Shown here: piece after piece, positions 1 to 8,455 of the stretch
Layout: each line of letters begins with the position of its first letter
Position numbering within the stretch: position 1 is the stretch's first letter
NCBI GenBank assembly: GCA_002336675.1
Contig: DDEI01000020.1
Coordinates: 1-58,234, forward strand
DNA: 58,234 nucleotides
DNA from: Flavobacteriales bacterium UBA1958
Lineage (GTDB): Bacteria > Bacteroidota > Bacteroidia > Flavobacteriales_D > Sanyastnellaceae
Reading direction: 5' to 3'
Notes under the pieces: generated by a model
Told to the model about the DNA's origin: nothing
The model's input: only the letters and a program-made list of their open reading frames with translations
Databases searched by the model: none
Made by a program: the position numbers and the translations under genes

Positions 1-209
1 CCAGAAAGTATAATTAAGACCCCGAGTAATTCATTCAATAAATTATTATTTAATGAGGAAATTGGATTATCACTCAAAAGGAATTTGATTTTAATATCTA
101 AGAATCCAGGAGAAAAGTCTGTTATAATAACCCAAATTCCAAAAATAATGGAGGGAATCAATACCATTAATCCTATTTTTTTATACTGATGTGGAAATAA
201 ATAATTCAT
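1..209 (-). CDS. Hypothetical membrane protein, N-terminal part only (cut by window edge)
   Basis: An open frame starts at ATG (positions 209-207, minus strand) and runs off the left edge after 69 codons. It begins MNYLFPHQYKKIGLMVL and has a hydrophobic stretch at about residues 13-30 that looks like a first transmembrane helix or signal anchor. After that comes a polar segment, and a second hydrophobic run starts at the cut. I do not recognise the family. It is divergent from mgtE, with about 180 bp of AT-rich intergenic DNA between them. The frame and start are seen directly; the membrane location is inferred. Confidence 0.6.
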   Translation of the reverse strand, partial: MNYLFPHQYKKIGLMVLIPSIIFGIWVIITDFSPGFLDIKIKFLLSDNPISSLNNNLLNELLGVLIILS

Positions 210-354
210 GACATAAACGTTTTTAATTTGAATCAAAAGTAACTCTTTTTTTACATAATGTAAAAATAACTTTACTTTTAGTAAAAAATACTATTCAATA
301 TAGTAGTAAATACAAATTGTATTCGTTTGAAAATCCTTCTTTCGAACATACCCG

Positions 355-362
355 TATCTTTG
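355..362 (+). promoter_or_regulatory. Bacteroidota -7 promoter element before mgtE
   Basis: TATCTTTG matches TAnnTTTG exactly and lies 31 nt before the mgtE ATG. This predicts a transcript start near 367-370 and a leader of about 25 nt. The nearest upstream TTTG (326-329) is 25 nt away, longer than the usual 18-22, so the -33 element is weak. Confidence 0.6.
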
Positions 363-393
363 TGGCCAGATACAGATTTATAGCTACACAGCC

Positions 394-1803
394 ATGCAGT
401 TCGAATTAACTAAAGAATTCATATCTATTTTACAGGAGTTCATAGAGAACGGTCTAGATAATTCTATCCAGGAAGCTCTTCATGGGCTTCACCCTGCAGA
501 TATTTCTGATGTGATGGAAGAGTTAAAGCCTGATGAGGCTACTTACCTTTATAAACTATTAGAGAACGAGGAGGCGGCGGATGTACTGATCGAACTAGAA
601 GATGATGAATTATCCAAGCTTTTATCTGTTCTAACCTCTAAGGAAATCGCTGAAATAATAGATGAAAATGTAGACTCAGATGACGCCGCAGATGTAATAC
701 ATCTCTTACCTCAGCAAAAACAAGAAGAGGTAATTTCTAAAATTTCAGATGAATCCCAAGCTAGTGACATCATAGCTCTACTCCAGTTCGAAGAAGGTAC
801 AGCTGGTGCTATTATGGCAAAAGAGCTAGTGGCTGTTAACATTAACTGGACAGTAGGCCAGGCTATTCGCGAAATGCGAAAACAGGCAGATGATTTAGAG
901 AACGTATACACCATATACGTCATAGATGACAAAGGAATTCTCAAAGGAAGGTTAAGCTTAAAACAACTACTCTTTTCTGCTACGAGTACCAAAACTACTA
1001 TAAGAGAGATCTATACTGATGAGGATTTACGAAGTGTAGAATCTGATGAGGATGTAGAAGAAGTAGCTGATGTGATGCAGAAATACGATTTAATAGTGAT
1101 ACCTGTAATCACCTCAAATAATCTTTTAATAGGTAGGATTACCATAGACGATGTGGTAGACGTCATTAAAGATGAAGCTGAAAGAGATTACCAAATGGCA
1201 AGTGGAATATCAGAACCTGTAGATTCGGAGGATCGAATTCAACAGATTTTAAGAGCCCGGTTTCCTTGGTTATTAATAGGTCTTATAGGTGGTATATTCG
1301 GAGCTTTGGTCATAAATATCTTTGAGCATGACATAAAAATATATCCAGAAATGGCCTTCTTCATTCCCCTGATAGCTGCAATGGGAGGAAATGTGGGCGT
1401 GCAGTCATCGGCTATTATAGTGCAAGGACTTGCCAACAAGTCTATAGGACTATCCAGCACTGGTCAAAAATTACTGAAAGAGCTCGGAGTGGCGACCCTA
1501 AATGGTATCATATTAGCACTTGTCATTCTAGCATTCAACTTGCGTTTTGGAGACTCTCTAGCACTGAGTTATACGGTTAGTATTGCCTTGTTTTGTGTGA
1601 TAATATTTGCCAGCTTATTCGGCACACTTACCCCACTTGTCTTAGATAAGGTTAACATAGACCCCGCATTAGCCACTGGTCCATTTATAACCACAGCAAA
1701 TGATATCGTAGGTCTATTTATATACTTCATTATAGGTCGAATGATGTATCTCTATTTCGAAGAGCCTGAGGCTTGTAATACTATTATCGAGCTAGTTACT
1801 TAA
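394..1803 (+). CDS. mgtE: MgtE-type magnesium transporter
   Basis: A 469-aa inner-membrane Mg2+ channel/transporter with the normal MgtE architecture. It has an acidic helical MgtE_N domain (about residues 1-130), tandem CBS domains (about 135-255), a plug helix, and a five-helix membrane domain (about 289-460). The last helix carries the conserved ATGPFITTANDIVGL motif, with D437 at the position of the ion-binding Asp. The many Asp/Glu residues in the cytosolic part fit the known Mg2+-sensing gate. Length is normal for the family. The stop codon overlaps the next gene's start (TAATG), so the two are probably co-transcribed and translationally coupled. Confidence 0.95.
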   Translation: MQFELTKEFISILQEFIENGLDNSIQEALHGLHPADISDVMEELKPDEATYLYKLLENEEAADVLIELEDDELSKLLSVLTSKEIAEIIDENVDSDDAADVIHLLPQQKQEEVISKISDESQASDIIALLQFEEGTAGAIMAKELVAVNINWTVGQAIREMRKQADDLENVYTIYVIDDKGILKGRLSLKQLLFSATSTKTTIREIYTDEDLRSVESDEDVEEVADVMQKYDLIVIPVITSNNLLIGRITIDDVVDVIKDEAERDYQMASGISEPVDSEDRIQQILRARFPWLLIGLIGGIFGALVINIFEHDIKIYPEMAFFIPLIAAMGGNVGVQSSAIIVQGLANKSIGLSSTGQKLLKELGVATLNGIILALVILAFNLRFGDSLALSYTVSIALFCVIIFASLFGTLTPLVLDKVNIDPALATGPFITTANDIVGLFIYFIIGRMMYLYFEEPEACNTIIELVT

Positions 1804-2741
1804 TGAATGTACATTTCATAGACACAGTACATGAGCTACTTTGGGATACTTTATCTGCTAAAGGATTTACATGTTTAGATAGGACTAAAGTAGCTAAACA
1901 TGATTTTTTTAAGTCTGCGGAACAATGCACAGGAATAGTCATAAGAAGTAGGTTCAAACTCTACGAACAGGAACTTTCCCAACTTCCAAATCTAAAATTT
2001 ATCGCCCGCTCTGGTGCTGGGTTAGAGAATATTGACCTGGACTATTGCTTAGCTAATAACATAAAAGTCTATAGCTCTCCGGAGGGAAATATGACTGCTG
2101 TGGCTGAGCATGCCATAGGAATGATTCTGTCACTATTTAATCATTTAAAGAGAGGAGATACGGAAGTGAAGTCCGCGGAATGGAATAGGGAGCTCAACAG
2201 AGGCTTGGAACTTTCCGGAAAAACCATAGGGATAATAGGATACGGTAACATGGGTTCTGCTTTTGCTAAGCGATTAAGGGGTTTTGACTGTGACGTAATC
2301 GCTTATGATAAATACAGAAAGGGGTTTCAAACTAAAATTGTAAAGGAAGTCACCTTAGCAGAACTGCAGGAAAAGGCAGATATAATAAGCCTTCATATTC
2401 CTATTTCTGAAGAAACAAACTATTACGTATCCTCTGCTTTCATAAAAGAATTCAAAAAGCCGTTTTTCCTTATCAATACAGCCAGAGGAAACCACGTAAA
2501 AATTTCTGATCTACTAACTGCCTTAGACAATAGAAGAATATTAGGCGCATGTTTGGATGTACTTGAATATGAAAAATTCAATTTTGAACAAATTGATTCA
2601 GATGAACTTCCCAATGAATGGAGCGACCTTATTAGAAGAGAAAATGTACTCCTTAGCCCTCACGTTGCAGGTTGGACTAAAGAGTCATATCGAAAACTCT
2701 CCTTCTATTTAGCTGAAAAAATTATATCTGACTGGTGCTAA
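1803..2741 (+). CDS. D-2-hydroxyacid dehydrogenase (phosphoglycerate dehydrogenase-like)
   Basis: A 312-aa cytosolic NAD-dependent dehydrogenase of the D-isomer 2-hydroxyacid family. The Rossmann motif GYGNMG is at residues 146-151. The catalytic Arg is R228 in NTARG, a Glu lies in LDVLEYE, and the catalytic His is H287 in SPHVAGWT. It lacks the C-terminal ACT domain of classical SerA, so it is the short form. Substrate cannot be read from sequence: 3-phosphoglycerate, hydroxypyruvate or another 2-keto acid are all possible. The start overlaps the mgtE stop by one base, and a bidirectional hairpin follows the stop. Confidence 0.88.
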   Translation: MNVHFIDTVHELLWDTLSAKGFTCLDRTKVAKHDFFKSAEQCTGIVIRSRFKLYEQELSQLPNLKFIARSGAGLENIDLDYCLANNIKVYSSPEGNMTAVAEHAIGMILSLFNHLKRGDTEVKSAEWNRELNRGLELSGKTIGIIGYGNMGSAFAKRLRGFDCDVIAYDKYRKGFQTKIVKEVTLAELQEKADIISLHIPISEETNYYVSSAFIKEFKKPFFLINTARGNHVKISDLLTALDNRRILGACLDVLEYEKFNFEQIDSDELPNEWSDLIRRENVLLSPHVAGWTKESYRKLSFYLAEKIISDWC

Positions 2742-2766
2742 AAAAAGCCCAACTAAAAGTTGAGCT
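2740..2766 (-). terminator. Bidirectional hairpin terminator
   Basis: A 9-bp stem (2746-2754 with 2758-2766, one G-U pair on the minus strand) has a 3-nt loop and, on the minus strand, is followed by a run of T. It ends the minus-strand ExbB/ExbD operon. It may also stop plus-strand transcription from the dehydrogenase gene, although the T-run on that side is short. Confidence 0.8.
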
Positions 2767-2795
2767 ATTTAAAGTATTACCCTATAAGTTAGTGA

Positions 2796-3269
2796 TTAAT
2801 TATTTCCACTTACTTTAACATCTTCTGTACTCTGGTACATAATTTTTAATGCTGAAGATTGTCTTAATTCTTGTTTTATGGCTGAAATTCTTCCCATCTT
2901 AGTCTCTTTATCTACATTAAGCACCCAAGTCATCTTCTTTCTGTCTTCCTCGTCTTTAGAGTTCTTCGTATCCTCAACCCACTGACGAATATCTGCAACT
3001 TCTGCGATATCATCATTTAATTGAAGGACTGGATCAGAACCTCTTTTTTTATCTACAGGAGGTCCTACACTTAAGAATGCAGCTCTAGTTTTATTTTTTA
3101 TTTTCTCTACTTCTGTAGCCTTTGGTAATTTAATTTCTACCAATGGGTCTTTATCTCTCATCACGGTAGCTACCATGAAGAAGAAAAGAAGCATGAACAC
3201 GATATCAGGCAGGGAAGCTGTCGACACAGGTGTTACTGACTTTTTCTTTTTATTTGTAAATTTTGCCAT
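2796..3269 (-). CDS. exbD: ExbD/TolR family biopolymer transport protein
   Basis: A 157-aa protein with one N-terminal transmembrane helix carrying the essential membrane Asp (D22 in LPDIVFMLLFFF), preceded by a lysine-rich cytoplasmic tail (KKKK at residues 7-10). The rest is a periplasmic domain that is more charged and longer than typical ExbD. With ExbB it would use the proton-motive force to drive a periplasmic partner. It is the last gene of a minus-strand operon, 10 nt after a second exbD-like gene, and a strong terminator follows. No tonB is adjacent, so the partner is unknown. Confidence 0.9.
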   Translation of the reverse strand: MAKFTNKKKKSVTPVSTASLPDIVFMLLFFFMVATVMRDKDPLVEIKLPKATEVEKIKNKTRAAFLSVGPPVDKKRGSDPVLQLNDDIAEVADIRQWVEDTKNSKDEEDRKKMTWVLNVDKETKMGRISAIKQELRQSSALKIMYQSTEDVKVSGNN

Positions 3270-3279
3270 ACTATTCTTT

Positions 3280-4071
3280 TTAACCTCCGAAACCTTTTAC
3301 ATCTAATGGTTCTGCCTCAGAAATACGCTGAGGATAAACTTCTCTTATCGCTAGGATTTTCTTTTTATCCTCTTCATCGTTCTCATCAAGCTGATTAAAT
3401 AACACTCCGAATTTAGCTAAACAAATCTCATCTCTCAACTCTCTAATAGCAGCCTCTAATTCATTATTTACAAGCACATAGGTCTCATAATCTGTACTAT
3501 TATCATTTTGAACTGAAATTAGAGCTGAACTAGGTAGTGGTGCATATTTTCCAAAAAACTCGAAAGCGTACTGCTCAGCACGCGATGAATTTAAACTGCT
3601 ATTCGCTGTTTTTAAATCCTTTTCGATCGCCTTAACCTTGAGAACATCTGAAGTCGCCTCCAACTCTGTTTCCAATTGAGTAATGAGCACCTCAAATGAA
3701 CGAACTACACCATTTAGACTATCCCTATTTATAGGTTCTCTTATAGGGAAATCTTCTTTAGCAGGACCTAATGGTCTTAGAACGTTATCTCCATTGGACA
3801 GTAAAAATTCTTTAGCACCTGCTTTGAGGTCTTTGACATTCATTACCTTCTCTTCCACAAGCAAGTCATTATTGAAGTTTACTAAAACCTCATAAACATT
3901 TCTGGCGATTACAGGAGGCGGAACAAATTCTGGAGGTAATGGTGGAGGAAGTAGCCTTTTCATACCGCTATCAGAGTTCATAGTAGTCACTACTAGAAAA
4001 AATACTAATAAAAGGAAGGCTATATCAGCCATGGAGCCCGCATTAATTTCAGCTAATTCTCTTCTTGCCAT
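3280..4071 (-). CDS. Large ExbD/TolR-like protein
   Basis: A 263-aa ExbD-family protein. It has a short cytoplasmic N-terminus, then a transmembrane helix with the conserved Asp (D16 in SMADIAFLLLVFF), then a proline-rich linker (LLPPPLPPEFVPPPV). The periplasmic region of about 200 residues is much longer than the roughly 100 of E. coli ExbD, with a central helical, coiled-coil-like segment around residues 120-165. It lies between the membrane protein gene (5-nt gap) and the second exbD (10-nt gap). The extended periplasmic part suggests contact with a specific envelope partner. Confidence 0.85.
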   Translation of the reverse strand: MARRELAEINAGSMADIAFLLLVFFLVVTTMNSDSGMKRLLPPPLPPEFVPPPVIARNVYEVLVNFNNDLLVEEKVMNVKDLKAGAKEFLLSNGDNVLRPLGPAKEDFPIREPINRDSLNGVVRSFEVLITQLETELEATSDVLKVKAIEKDLKTANSSLNSSRAEQYAFEFFGKYAPLPSSALISVQNDNSTDYETYVLVNNELEAAIRELRDEICLAKFGVLFNQLDENDEEDKKKILAIREVYPQRISEAEPLDVKGFGG

Positions 4072-4076
4072 TTTAT

Positions 4077-4568
4077 TTATTTTACAATTTTAGAAACTTC
4101 AGCCACCACTGCTACTATCACAGCTATGGCCACTAAGATGTAAACAGCATATATTCCACCTTCCGAAAATGTTAACCAAAAATCTGTGAGTCCATTATAC
4201 TGAAGGTCGGCATCTAGAAACTTTCCACCTCTAATGTTTCTGTAATCCAAAATATCCGTTTTCGACATAAATCCAAAAGAAACAGCAAGGATTACTACAA
4301 AGGCAATTAAACCAATTAATCCCCCTTTATTCTTTCCAATTTTAGTGATGAATTGGAATAATCCGAATAATACAGCCACTACTGTACAGATAACAAGACC
4401 TGCCAAACTCATCCAATAGCTACCATCTAAAAAAGGTAAAATATCAGACTCGTTTTCGAGCTTAGTATCCCATTTAAACATAATCAGTGCAGCCAAAATC
4501 ACCCCAACGATAGCGAAGGTAAATTTCACAACATTAGCACCGACATTAATTCCTTTTGCTGCTTCCAT
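4077..4568 (-). CDS. Four-helix membrane protein of the ExbB/ExbD operon, function unknown
   Basis: A 163-aa protein with about four hydrophobic helices (near residues 12-30, 50-72, 82-100 and 138-158) and a soluble loop of about 30 residues between helices 3 and 4. I recognise no domain. Its start overlaps the exbB stop by one base and it precedes two exbD-like genes by 5 nt. It is therefore almost certainly translated with them and may be an extra membrane subunit of this energiser complex. That role is inferred only from gene order. Confidence 0.8.
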   Translation of the reverse strand: MEAAKGINVGANVVKFTFAIVGVILAALIMFKWDTKLENESDILPFLDGSYWMSLAGLVICTVVAVLFGLFQFITKIGKNKGGLIGLIAFVVILAVSFGFMSKTDILDYRNIRGGKFLDADLQYNGLTDFWLTFSEGGIYAVYILVAIAVIVAVVAEVSKIVK

Positions 4569-5317
4569 TATGCTTTATTTTGAAGTTGATGCTTATAAAT
4601 CATATCGACCATTTCGATAGAACTATCTTCCATGTCTAATACAATACCGTCAATTTTAGAAAGGATATAATTATAAAACACTTGAAGAATAATGGCCACT
4701 ATAAGTCCAGAAACTGTAGTAATAAGGGCTACTTTAATTCCGTCAGCTACAATAGCTGGCGCGATATTATTTGCTTTTGCTATGGCATCGAAGGCACCAA
4801 TCATACCGATTACTGTACCCATGAATCCAAGCATCGGTGCTAGTGCAATAAATAAAGAAATCCATGAAAGACCTTTCTCTAATAATCCCATTTGAACACC
4901 GCCATACTGTTCAATCGCCTTTTCTACTTGATCTATGTTTCCATGACTTCTGTCAAGAGCTTGATAAAATATAGAAGCTACAGGTCCACTCGTATTTCTA
5001 GTTACTTCTTTGGCTGCGTCCAACCCACCTTCATCTAATGCTGCTCCAATTTTATCCAGAAGTTTTCTAGTATTGGTAGTAGCCATGTTTAAATAAATAA
5101 TTCTTTCTATACATAGAGCTAATCCTAAAATCAAACAAATAAGTACGAAAGACATGAAGAATGGTCCACCATCTATAAATGTATCTAATACACTCTGATG
5201 TAAACTTGTGATTTCTTGAGCGTTTGCTTCTGCTCCGTCTCCTTGCATAAATGCCTTAGAGGTAAAGCCCAGGATTCCAAATCCTACTAGGGTAACTACT
5301 GATAACAGCTTTTTCAT
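4568..5317 (-). CDS. exbB: MotA/TolQ/ExbB proton channel family protein
   Basis: A 249-aa inner-membrane proton channel subunit. It begins with an extra hydrophobic, signal-like segment (about residues 5-25) that enteric ExbB lacks. A transmembrane helix follows near 50-72, then a cytoplasmic loop, then the paired helices of the MotA/TolQ/ExbB domain with the typical LAPMLGFMGTVIGMIGAF motif (about 160-178) and a final helix near 195-215. It is the first gene of the four-gene operon exbB, membrane protein, exbD-like, exbD. No clear TAnnTTTG box was found upstream. Confidence 0.92.
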   Translation of the reverse strand: MKKLLSVVTLVGFGILGFTSKAFMQGDGAEANAQEITSLHQSVLDTFIDGGPFFMSFVLICLILGLALCIERIIYLNMATTNTRKLLDKIGAALDEGGLDAAKEVTRNTSGPVASIFYQALDRSHGNIDQVEKAIEQYGGVQMGLLEKGLSWISLFIALAPMLGFMGTVIGMIGAFDAIAKANNIAPAIVADGIKVALITTVSGLIVAIILQVFYNYILSKIDGIVLDMEDSSIEMVDMIYKHQLQNKA

Positions 5318-5386
5318 TGTTAATTTTTTTGTTTGACTACTATTTCTATATTTTATTTTACTTTTTTACACTTAAGTTTAGATTTA

Positions 5387-5476
5387 TGGCGGAGAGAGGG
5401 GGATTCGAACCCCCGTTACCCTTTCGAGTAAACACGCTTTCCAAGCGTGCGCCTTAAGCCACTCGGCCACCTCTCC
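5387..5476 (-). tRNA. tRNA-Ser (anticodon GGA)
   Basis: The minus strand reads as a complete long-variable-arm tRNA. The acceptor stem GGAGAGG pairs with TCTCTCC (one G-U), the anticodon loop CTTGGAAAG gives GGA, and the T-arm is GGGGGTTCGAATCCCCC. The 3' CCA is encoded (5389-5387). It sits between exbB and ansA, on the same strand as both. Confidence 0.96.
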
Positions 5477-5568
5477 AATTTCTCGTAAATCGGGAGCCAA
5501 AATACAAAAAATTAGTCTAGACAAACAAAACACATTTATCTAAAAATACACGTGTGAAAACATCGCTT

Positions 5569-6606
5569 TCACATTGATAACTCTCCGGCATAATCAATTT
5601 GGAATTCTCTAGCAAATCCTTCTGCACTTAATTTCTTGCCCAGTAAATGCATGACCTTCACTACGACAGCTTCGAAAGTCATATCTTCAGCAGACAATAC
5701 TCCAATTTTCGACAGCTTCAATCCAGAGGCGTATGTTTTCTGATCCACATTTCCTTTTCGACATTGACTCACGTTTATAAAGCATTTACCTTCATCAACC
5801 TTTCCTTTTATAAGGTCTACCAGATCATTTCTCATCGGAATATTTCCACTTCCGAAGGTTTCGAGAATAAAAACTTTTACTTCTGGCTGATTCAGGGCGT
5901 ATTCAAGTTGAGCAGTTTTTAAGCCTGGGAAAAATTTAATGACAGAAATAGTATCGTCCCATTCATAATGTATGGCTAATTTTTCATCATCTAGTTTGCG
6001 CTGCAACGCCCCGTAATTCCAATTAATATTCACTCCAGCTTCTGCGAGAGGTGGATAGTTAGGACTTATGATGGCATCGAAATGCTCAGTACTAAATTTA
6101 TGACATCTATTCCCTCTGTATAAACTGTACTCAAAATATATAGCTACTTCCTGCAGTATTAAAGAGCCTTTATCATCTTTTAAACTTGCTATTTCGATAC
6201 TAGAGATAAGGTTCTCTCTACCATCTGTTCGCAGCATCCCCATAGGCAGTTGGCTCCCTGTAATGACTATTGGTTTCGTCAAATTCTCGAGCATCATGCT
6301 TAATGCGGAGGCAGTATAAGCCATGGTATCTGTCCCATGCAGAATTACAAACCCATCAAACAAGTCATAATTTATCTCTATTACTTTCGCTATATCATTC
6401 CAAAATTCAAAATCGGCTTCTGAACTATCTACTGGGTTAAGAAATGAATAAGTGCTCAATGCACATTCCAATCTACTTAACTCTGGGATGTGTTTTACCA
6501 AATTCTCTAAAGAAAGTGGCATTAAACTTCCGTCATTTGAATTCACCTCCATACCTATAGTTCCTCCGGTATAGATCAATAATATTTTTGATTTTATTTC
6601 TTCCAT
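5569..6606 (-). CDS. ansA: Type I L-asparaginase
   Basis: A 345-aa cytosolic asparaginase hydrolysing L-asparagine to aspartate and ammonia. Both catalytic signatures are present: YTGGTIGM at residues 12-19 with the nucleophilic Thr region, and LHGTDTMAYTASAL near residue 90 with the second Thr-Asp pair. There is no signal peptide, which fits the cytoplasmic type I enzyme. It starts 6 nt after tatD in the same direction, so they are probably co-transcribed. A 7-bp inverted repeat (5553-5559 with 5567-5573) overlaps the stop codon and could be a weak terminator. Confidence 0.92.
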   Translation of the reverse strand: MEEIKSKILLIYTGGTIGMEVNSNDGSLMPLSLENLVKHIPELSRLECALSTYSFLNPVDSSEADFEFWNDIAKVIEINYDLFDGFVILHGTDTMAYTASALSMMLENLTKPIVITGSQLPMGMLRTDGRENLISSIEIASLKDDKGSLILQEVAIYFEYSLYRGNRCHKFSTEHFDAIISPNYPPLAEAGVNINWNYGALQRKLDDEKLAIHYEWDDTISVIKFFPGLKTAQLEYALNQPEVKVFILETFGSGNIPMRNDLVDLIKGKVDEGKCFINVSQCRKGNVDQKTYASGLKLSKIGVLSAEDMTFEAVVVKVMHLLGKKLSAEGFAREFQIDYAGELSM

Positions 6607-6612
6607 TTGATA

Positions 6613-7383
6613 TTAAAACTTATACAGCTTCATTGCATTTTTAGTAGTGATTTTACTTATTTCTTCTATTGTGTTACCTGTTACTTCAGCTAATTTGTTA
6701 GCTATGTGATGTAAATAAGAACTCTCATTTCTTTTACCTCGATTTGGATGAGGGGATAAATAAGGTGAATCGGTCTCCAAAACTAAATGGCATAAATCTA
6801 TATTCATAATGGTGGAGGCTAAACCTGAGTTTTTAAAGGTGATTACGCCACCTACTCCAAGGCTAAATCCGCCATAAGCTATTATATGCTCGGCTTGTTC
6901 CTGGCTTCCGGTGAAACAATGAAAAACACCTGTTAATTTCTCATCATTTAGTTCATCAAAGATCTCAAACAACTCTTCATAACTATCTCTAGCATGAATG
7001 ATTATCGGGAGGTCTAGTTCCTTTGCCCAGCCAATTTGAATTTTCAAGGATTCTATTTGTAAAGGAAGGCTTTCTTTATCCCAGTATAAATCCAAACCAG
7101 TCTCTCCAATAGCATAAAATTTATGTTTTGAAATAAGAGCTTTCATATTGGTCAAGACTGTTTTATAATCTTCCTTTACATCACAAGGATGCAAACCTAT
7201 TGTAGGAAAACAATTCTTTGGAAAAGCGGCCGCTAAGTCTAGCATTGGAGTAATGCTTTCCATATCGATATTCGGTAAAAACATTTTACTCACACCGGAT
7301 TCAATGGCTCTTTTTACCGCTGCTTCATTATCTCCTTCAAACTTTGATGAGAAAAGATGTGTATGCGTATCTATGAAATCCAT
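6613..7383 (-). CDS. tatD: TatD family metal-dependent hydrolase/nuclease
   Basis: A 256-aa TIM-barrel metallohydrolase. The metal-binding signatures are all seen: DTHTHLF (H7, H9), AIGETGLDLYW with the bridging Glu, IIHARDS, VFHCFTGS and LETDSPYL. Known members are Mg-dependent 3'-5' DNases or D-aminoacyl-tRNA deacylases. Length is normal. A perfect promoter box ends 4 nt before the ATG, so the mRNA may be leaderless. The gene is divergent from the family-9 glycosyltransferase and is followed by ansA. Confidence 0.93.
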   Translation of the reverse strand: MDFIDTHTHLFSSKFEGDNEAAVKRAIESGVSKMFLPNIDMESITPMLDLAAAFPKNCFPTIGLHPCDVKEDYKTVLTNMKALISKHKFYAIGETGLDLYWDKESLPLQIESLKIQIGWAKELDLPIIIHARDSYEELFEIFDELNDEKLTGVFHCFTGSQEQAEHIIAYGGFSLGVGGVITFKNSGLASTIMNIDLCHLVLETDSPYLSPHPNRGKRNESSYLHHIANKLAEVTGNTIEEISKITTKNAMKLYKF

Positions 7384-7387
7384 AGAA

Positions 7388-7395
7388 CAAAGGTA
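7388..7395 (-). promoter_or_regulatory. -7 promoter element of tatD, leaderless geometry
   Basis: On the minus strand TACCTTTG matches TAnnTTTG exactly and is followed by only TTCT before the tatD ATG. A transcript start 4-8 nt after the box would fall at or inside the start codon. No -33 TTTG is visible at the usual distance. Confidence 0.6.
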
Positions 7396-7459
7396 ATTTG
7401 ATAATTCATTTTCCTTTCATGTTATTCCGAAAAGAAATATTCATATCCAAAATTGATAG

Positions 7460-7467
7460 TACTTTTG
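7460..7467 (+). promoter_or_regulatory. -7 promoter element of the glycosyltransferase gene
   Basis: TACTTTTG matches TAnnTTTG exactly. It ends 4 nt before the ATC codon proposed as the start of the glycosyltransferase, the same spacing as in tatD and lolD. No convincing -33 element was found. Confidence 0.5.
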
Positions 7468-7471
7468 ACAA

Positions 7472-8455
7472 ATCAAAAAAATTCTCATTATACGACTTAG
7501 TTCTATGGGTGATGTTATTCTCACATCTCCAATAGTTAGAACTGTCCGCAATCAGTTGAACTGTAAAATTCACTTCCTTATAAAGGACTCTTTTAGAGAA
7601 TTAGTGAAACACTCCCCTTATGTTCATTCAGTTCATACGCTAAATGAAAGTCTAGGGAGTACTATTTCAGAATTAGAGAAGGAGAATTTCGACTTAATAA
7701 TAGACCTCCAAAAGAATAGAAAAAGCAAGAAAATAGCCAAAGAATTAAAGACAGAGGCACTTACTTTCAATAAATTGAATGTGAAGAAATGGTTATTAGT
7801 TCAATCTGGGATAAACCTTCTTCCGAAGTCACACCTCATAGATAGATATTTCGATTCTTTAAAAGGCCTCGGAATAAAAAATGATTTACTGGGAAACGAA
7901 CTATTTATTCCATCATCGATCAGCGTGTCGACAGACAAACTAGCTCTTCCGAAAAAATACATTGCCTTAGGTATAGGTGCTCAGCACACAGGTAAATGTT
8001 TAAGTGAAGAGCAATTATTACACATCATAAAAAATACGAGCCTTCCAATAGTTCTTTTAGGAGGGGAAAGAGAATTAGAACTCTCTAAAAAACTAAGCAA
8101 ATCCTCGAATGATACTGTCTGGAACTTAACTGCTAAAAGCTCTTTACTCGAAACCGCAGAGGTGATTAAAAGGTCAACTATCACCATAAGCGGAGATACA
8201 GGTGCAATGCATATGGCATCAGCATTTAAAGTTCCTCAAATTTCAATTTGGGGTTGTACTTCACCTGAGTTAGGTATGTTCCCTTATCAGGGGCATGCTC
8301 ATTCTGTAATTATAGAACCCCTTGAACATTTCAAAAGACCATGTGCTAAGCTTGGGAACAGCTGCAAGTACGCGCCAAATTGGTGTATTCAATCAATAAA
8401 CCCCTCTCGAATCACAGAAGAAATAGAACTAATCCTTAAAAAAGAGTGCTTTTAA
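7472..8455 (+). CDS. Glycosyltransferase family 9 (heptosyltransferase-like), non-canonical start
   Basis: A 327-aa GT-B fold transferase resembling ADP-heptose:LPS heptosyltransferases, which build LPS core at the inner face of the membrane. The family's first strand, KKILIIRLSSMGDV, is encoded from 7472. The in-frame codon where Met is expected is ATC (7472-7474), preceded two codons upstream by a stop (TGA, 7466-7468). The first ATG (7505) would remove 11 residues of this strand. The C-terminal half has the typical ISGDTGAMHMASAF donor-site motif and a late cysteine cluster. A promoter box lies 4 nt before the ATC. Initiation could be at AUC, at AUG 7505 with a clipped protein, or the base could be a sequence error. 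The 3' end overlaps the convergent thioesterase by 27 bp. Confidence 0.8.
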   Translation: MKKILIIRLSSMGDVILTSPIVRTVRNQLNCKIHFLIKDSFRELVKHSPYVHSVHTLNESLGSTISELEKENFDLIIDLQKNRKSKKIAKELKTEALTFNKLNVKKWLLVQSGINLLPKSHLIDRYFDSLKGLGIKNDLLGNELFIPSSISVSTDKLALPKKYIALGIGAQHTGKCLSEEQLLHIIKNTSLPIVLLGGERELELSKKLSKSSNDTVWNLTAKSSLLETAEVIKRSTITISGDTGAMHMASAFKVPQISIWGCTSPELGMFPYQGHAHSVIIEPLEHFKRPCAKLGNSCKYAPNWCIQSINPSRITEEIELILKKECF

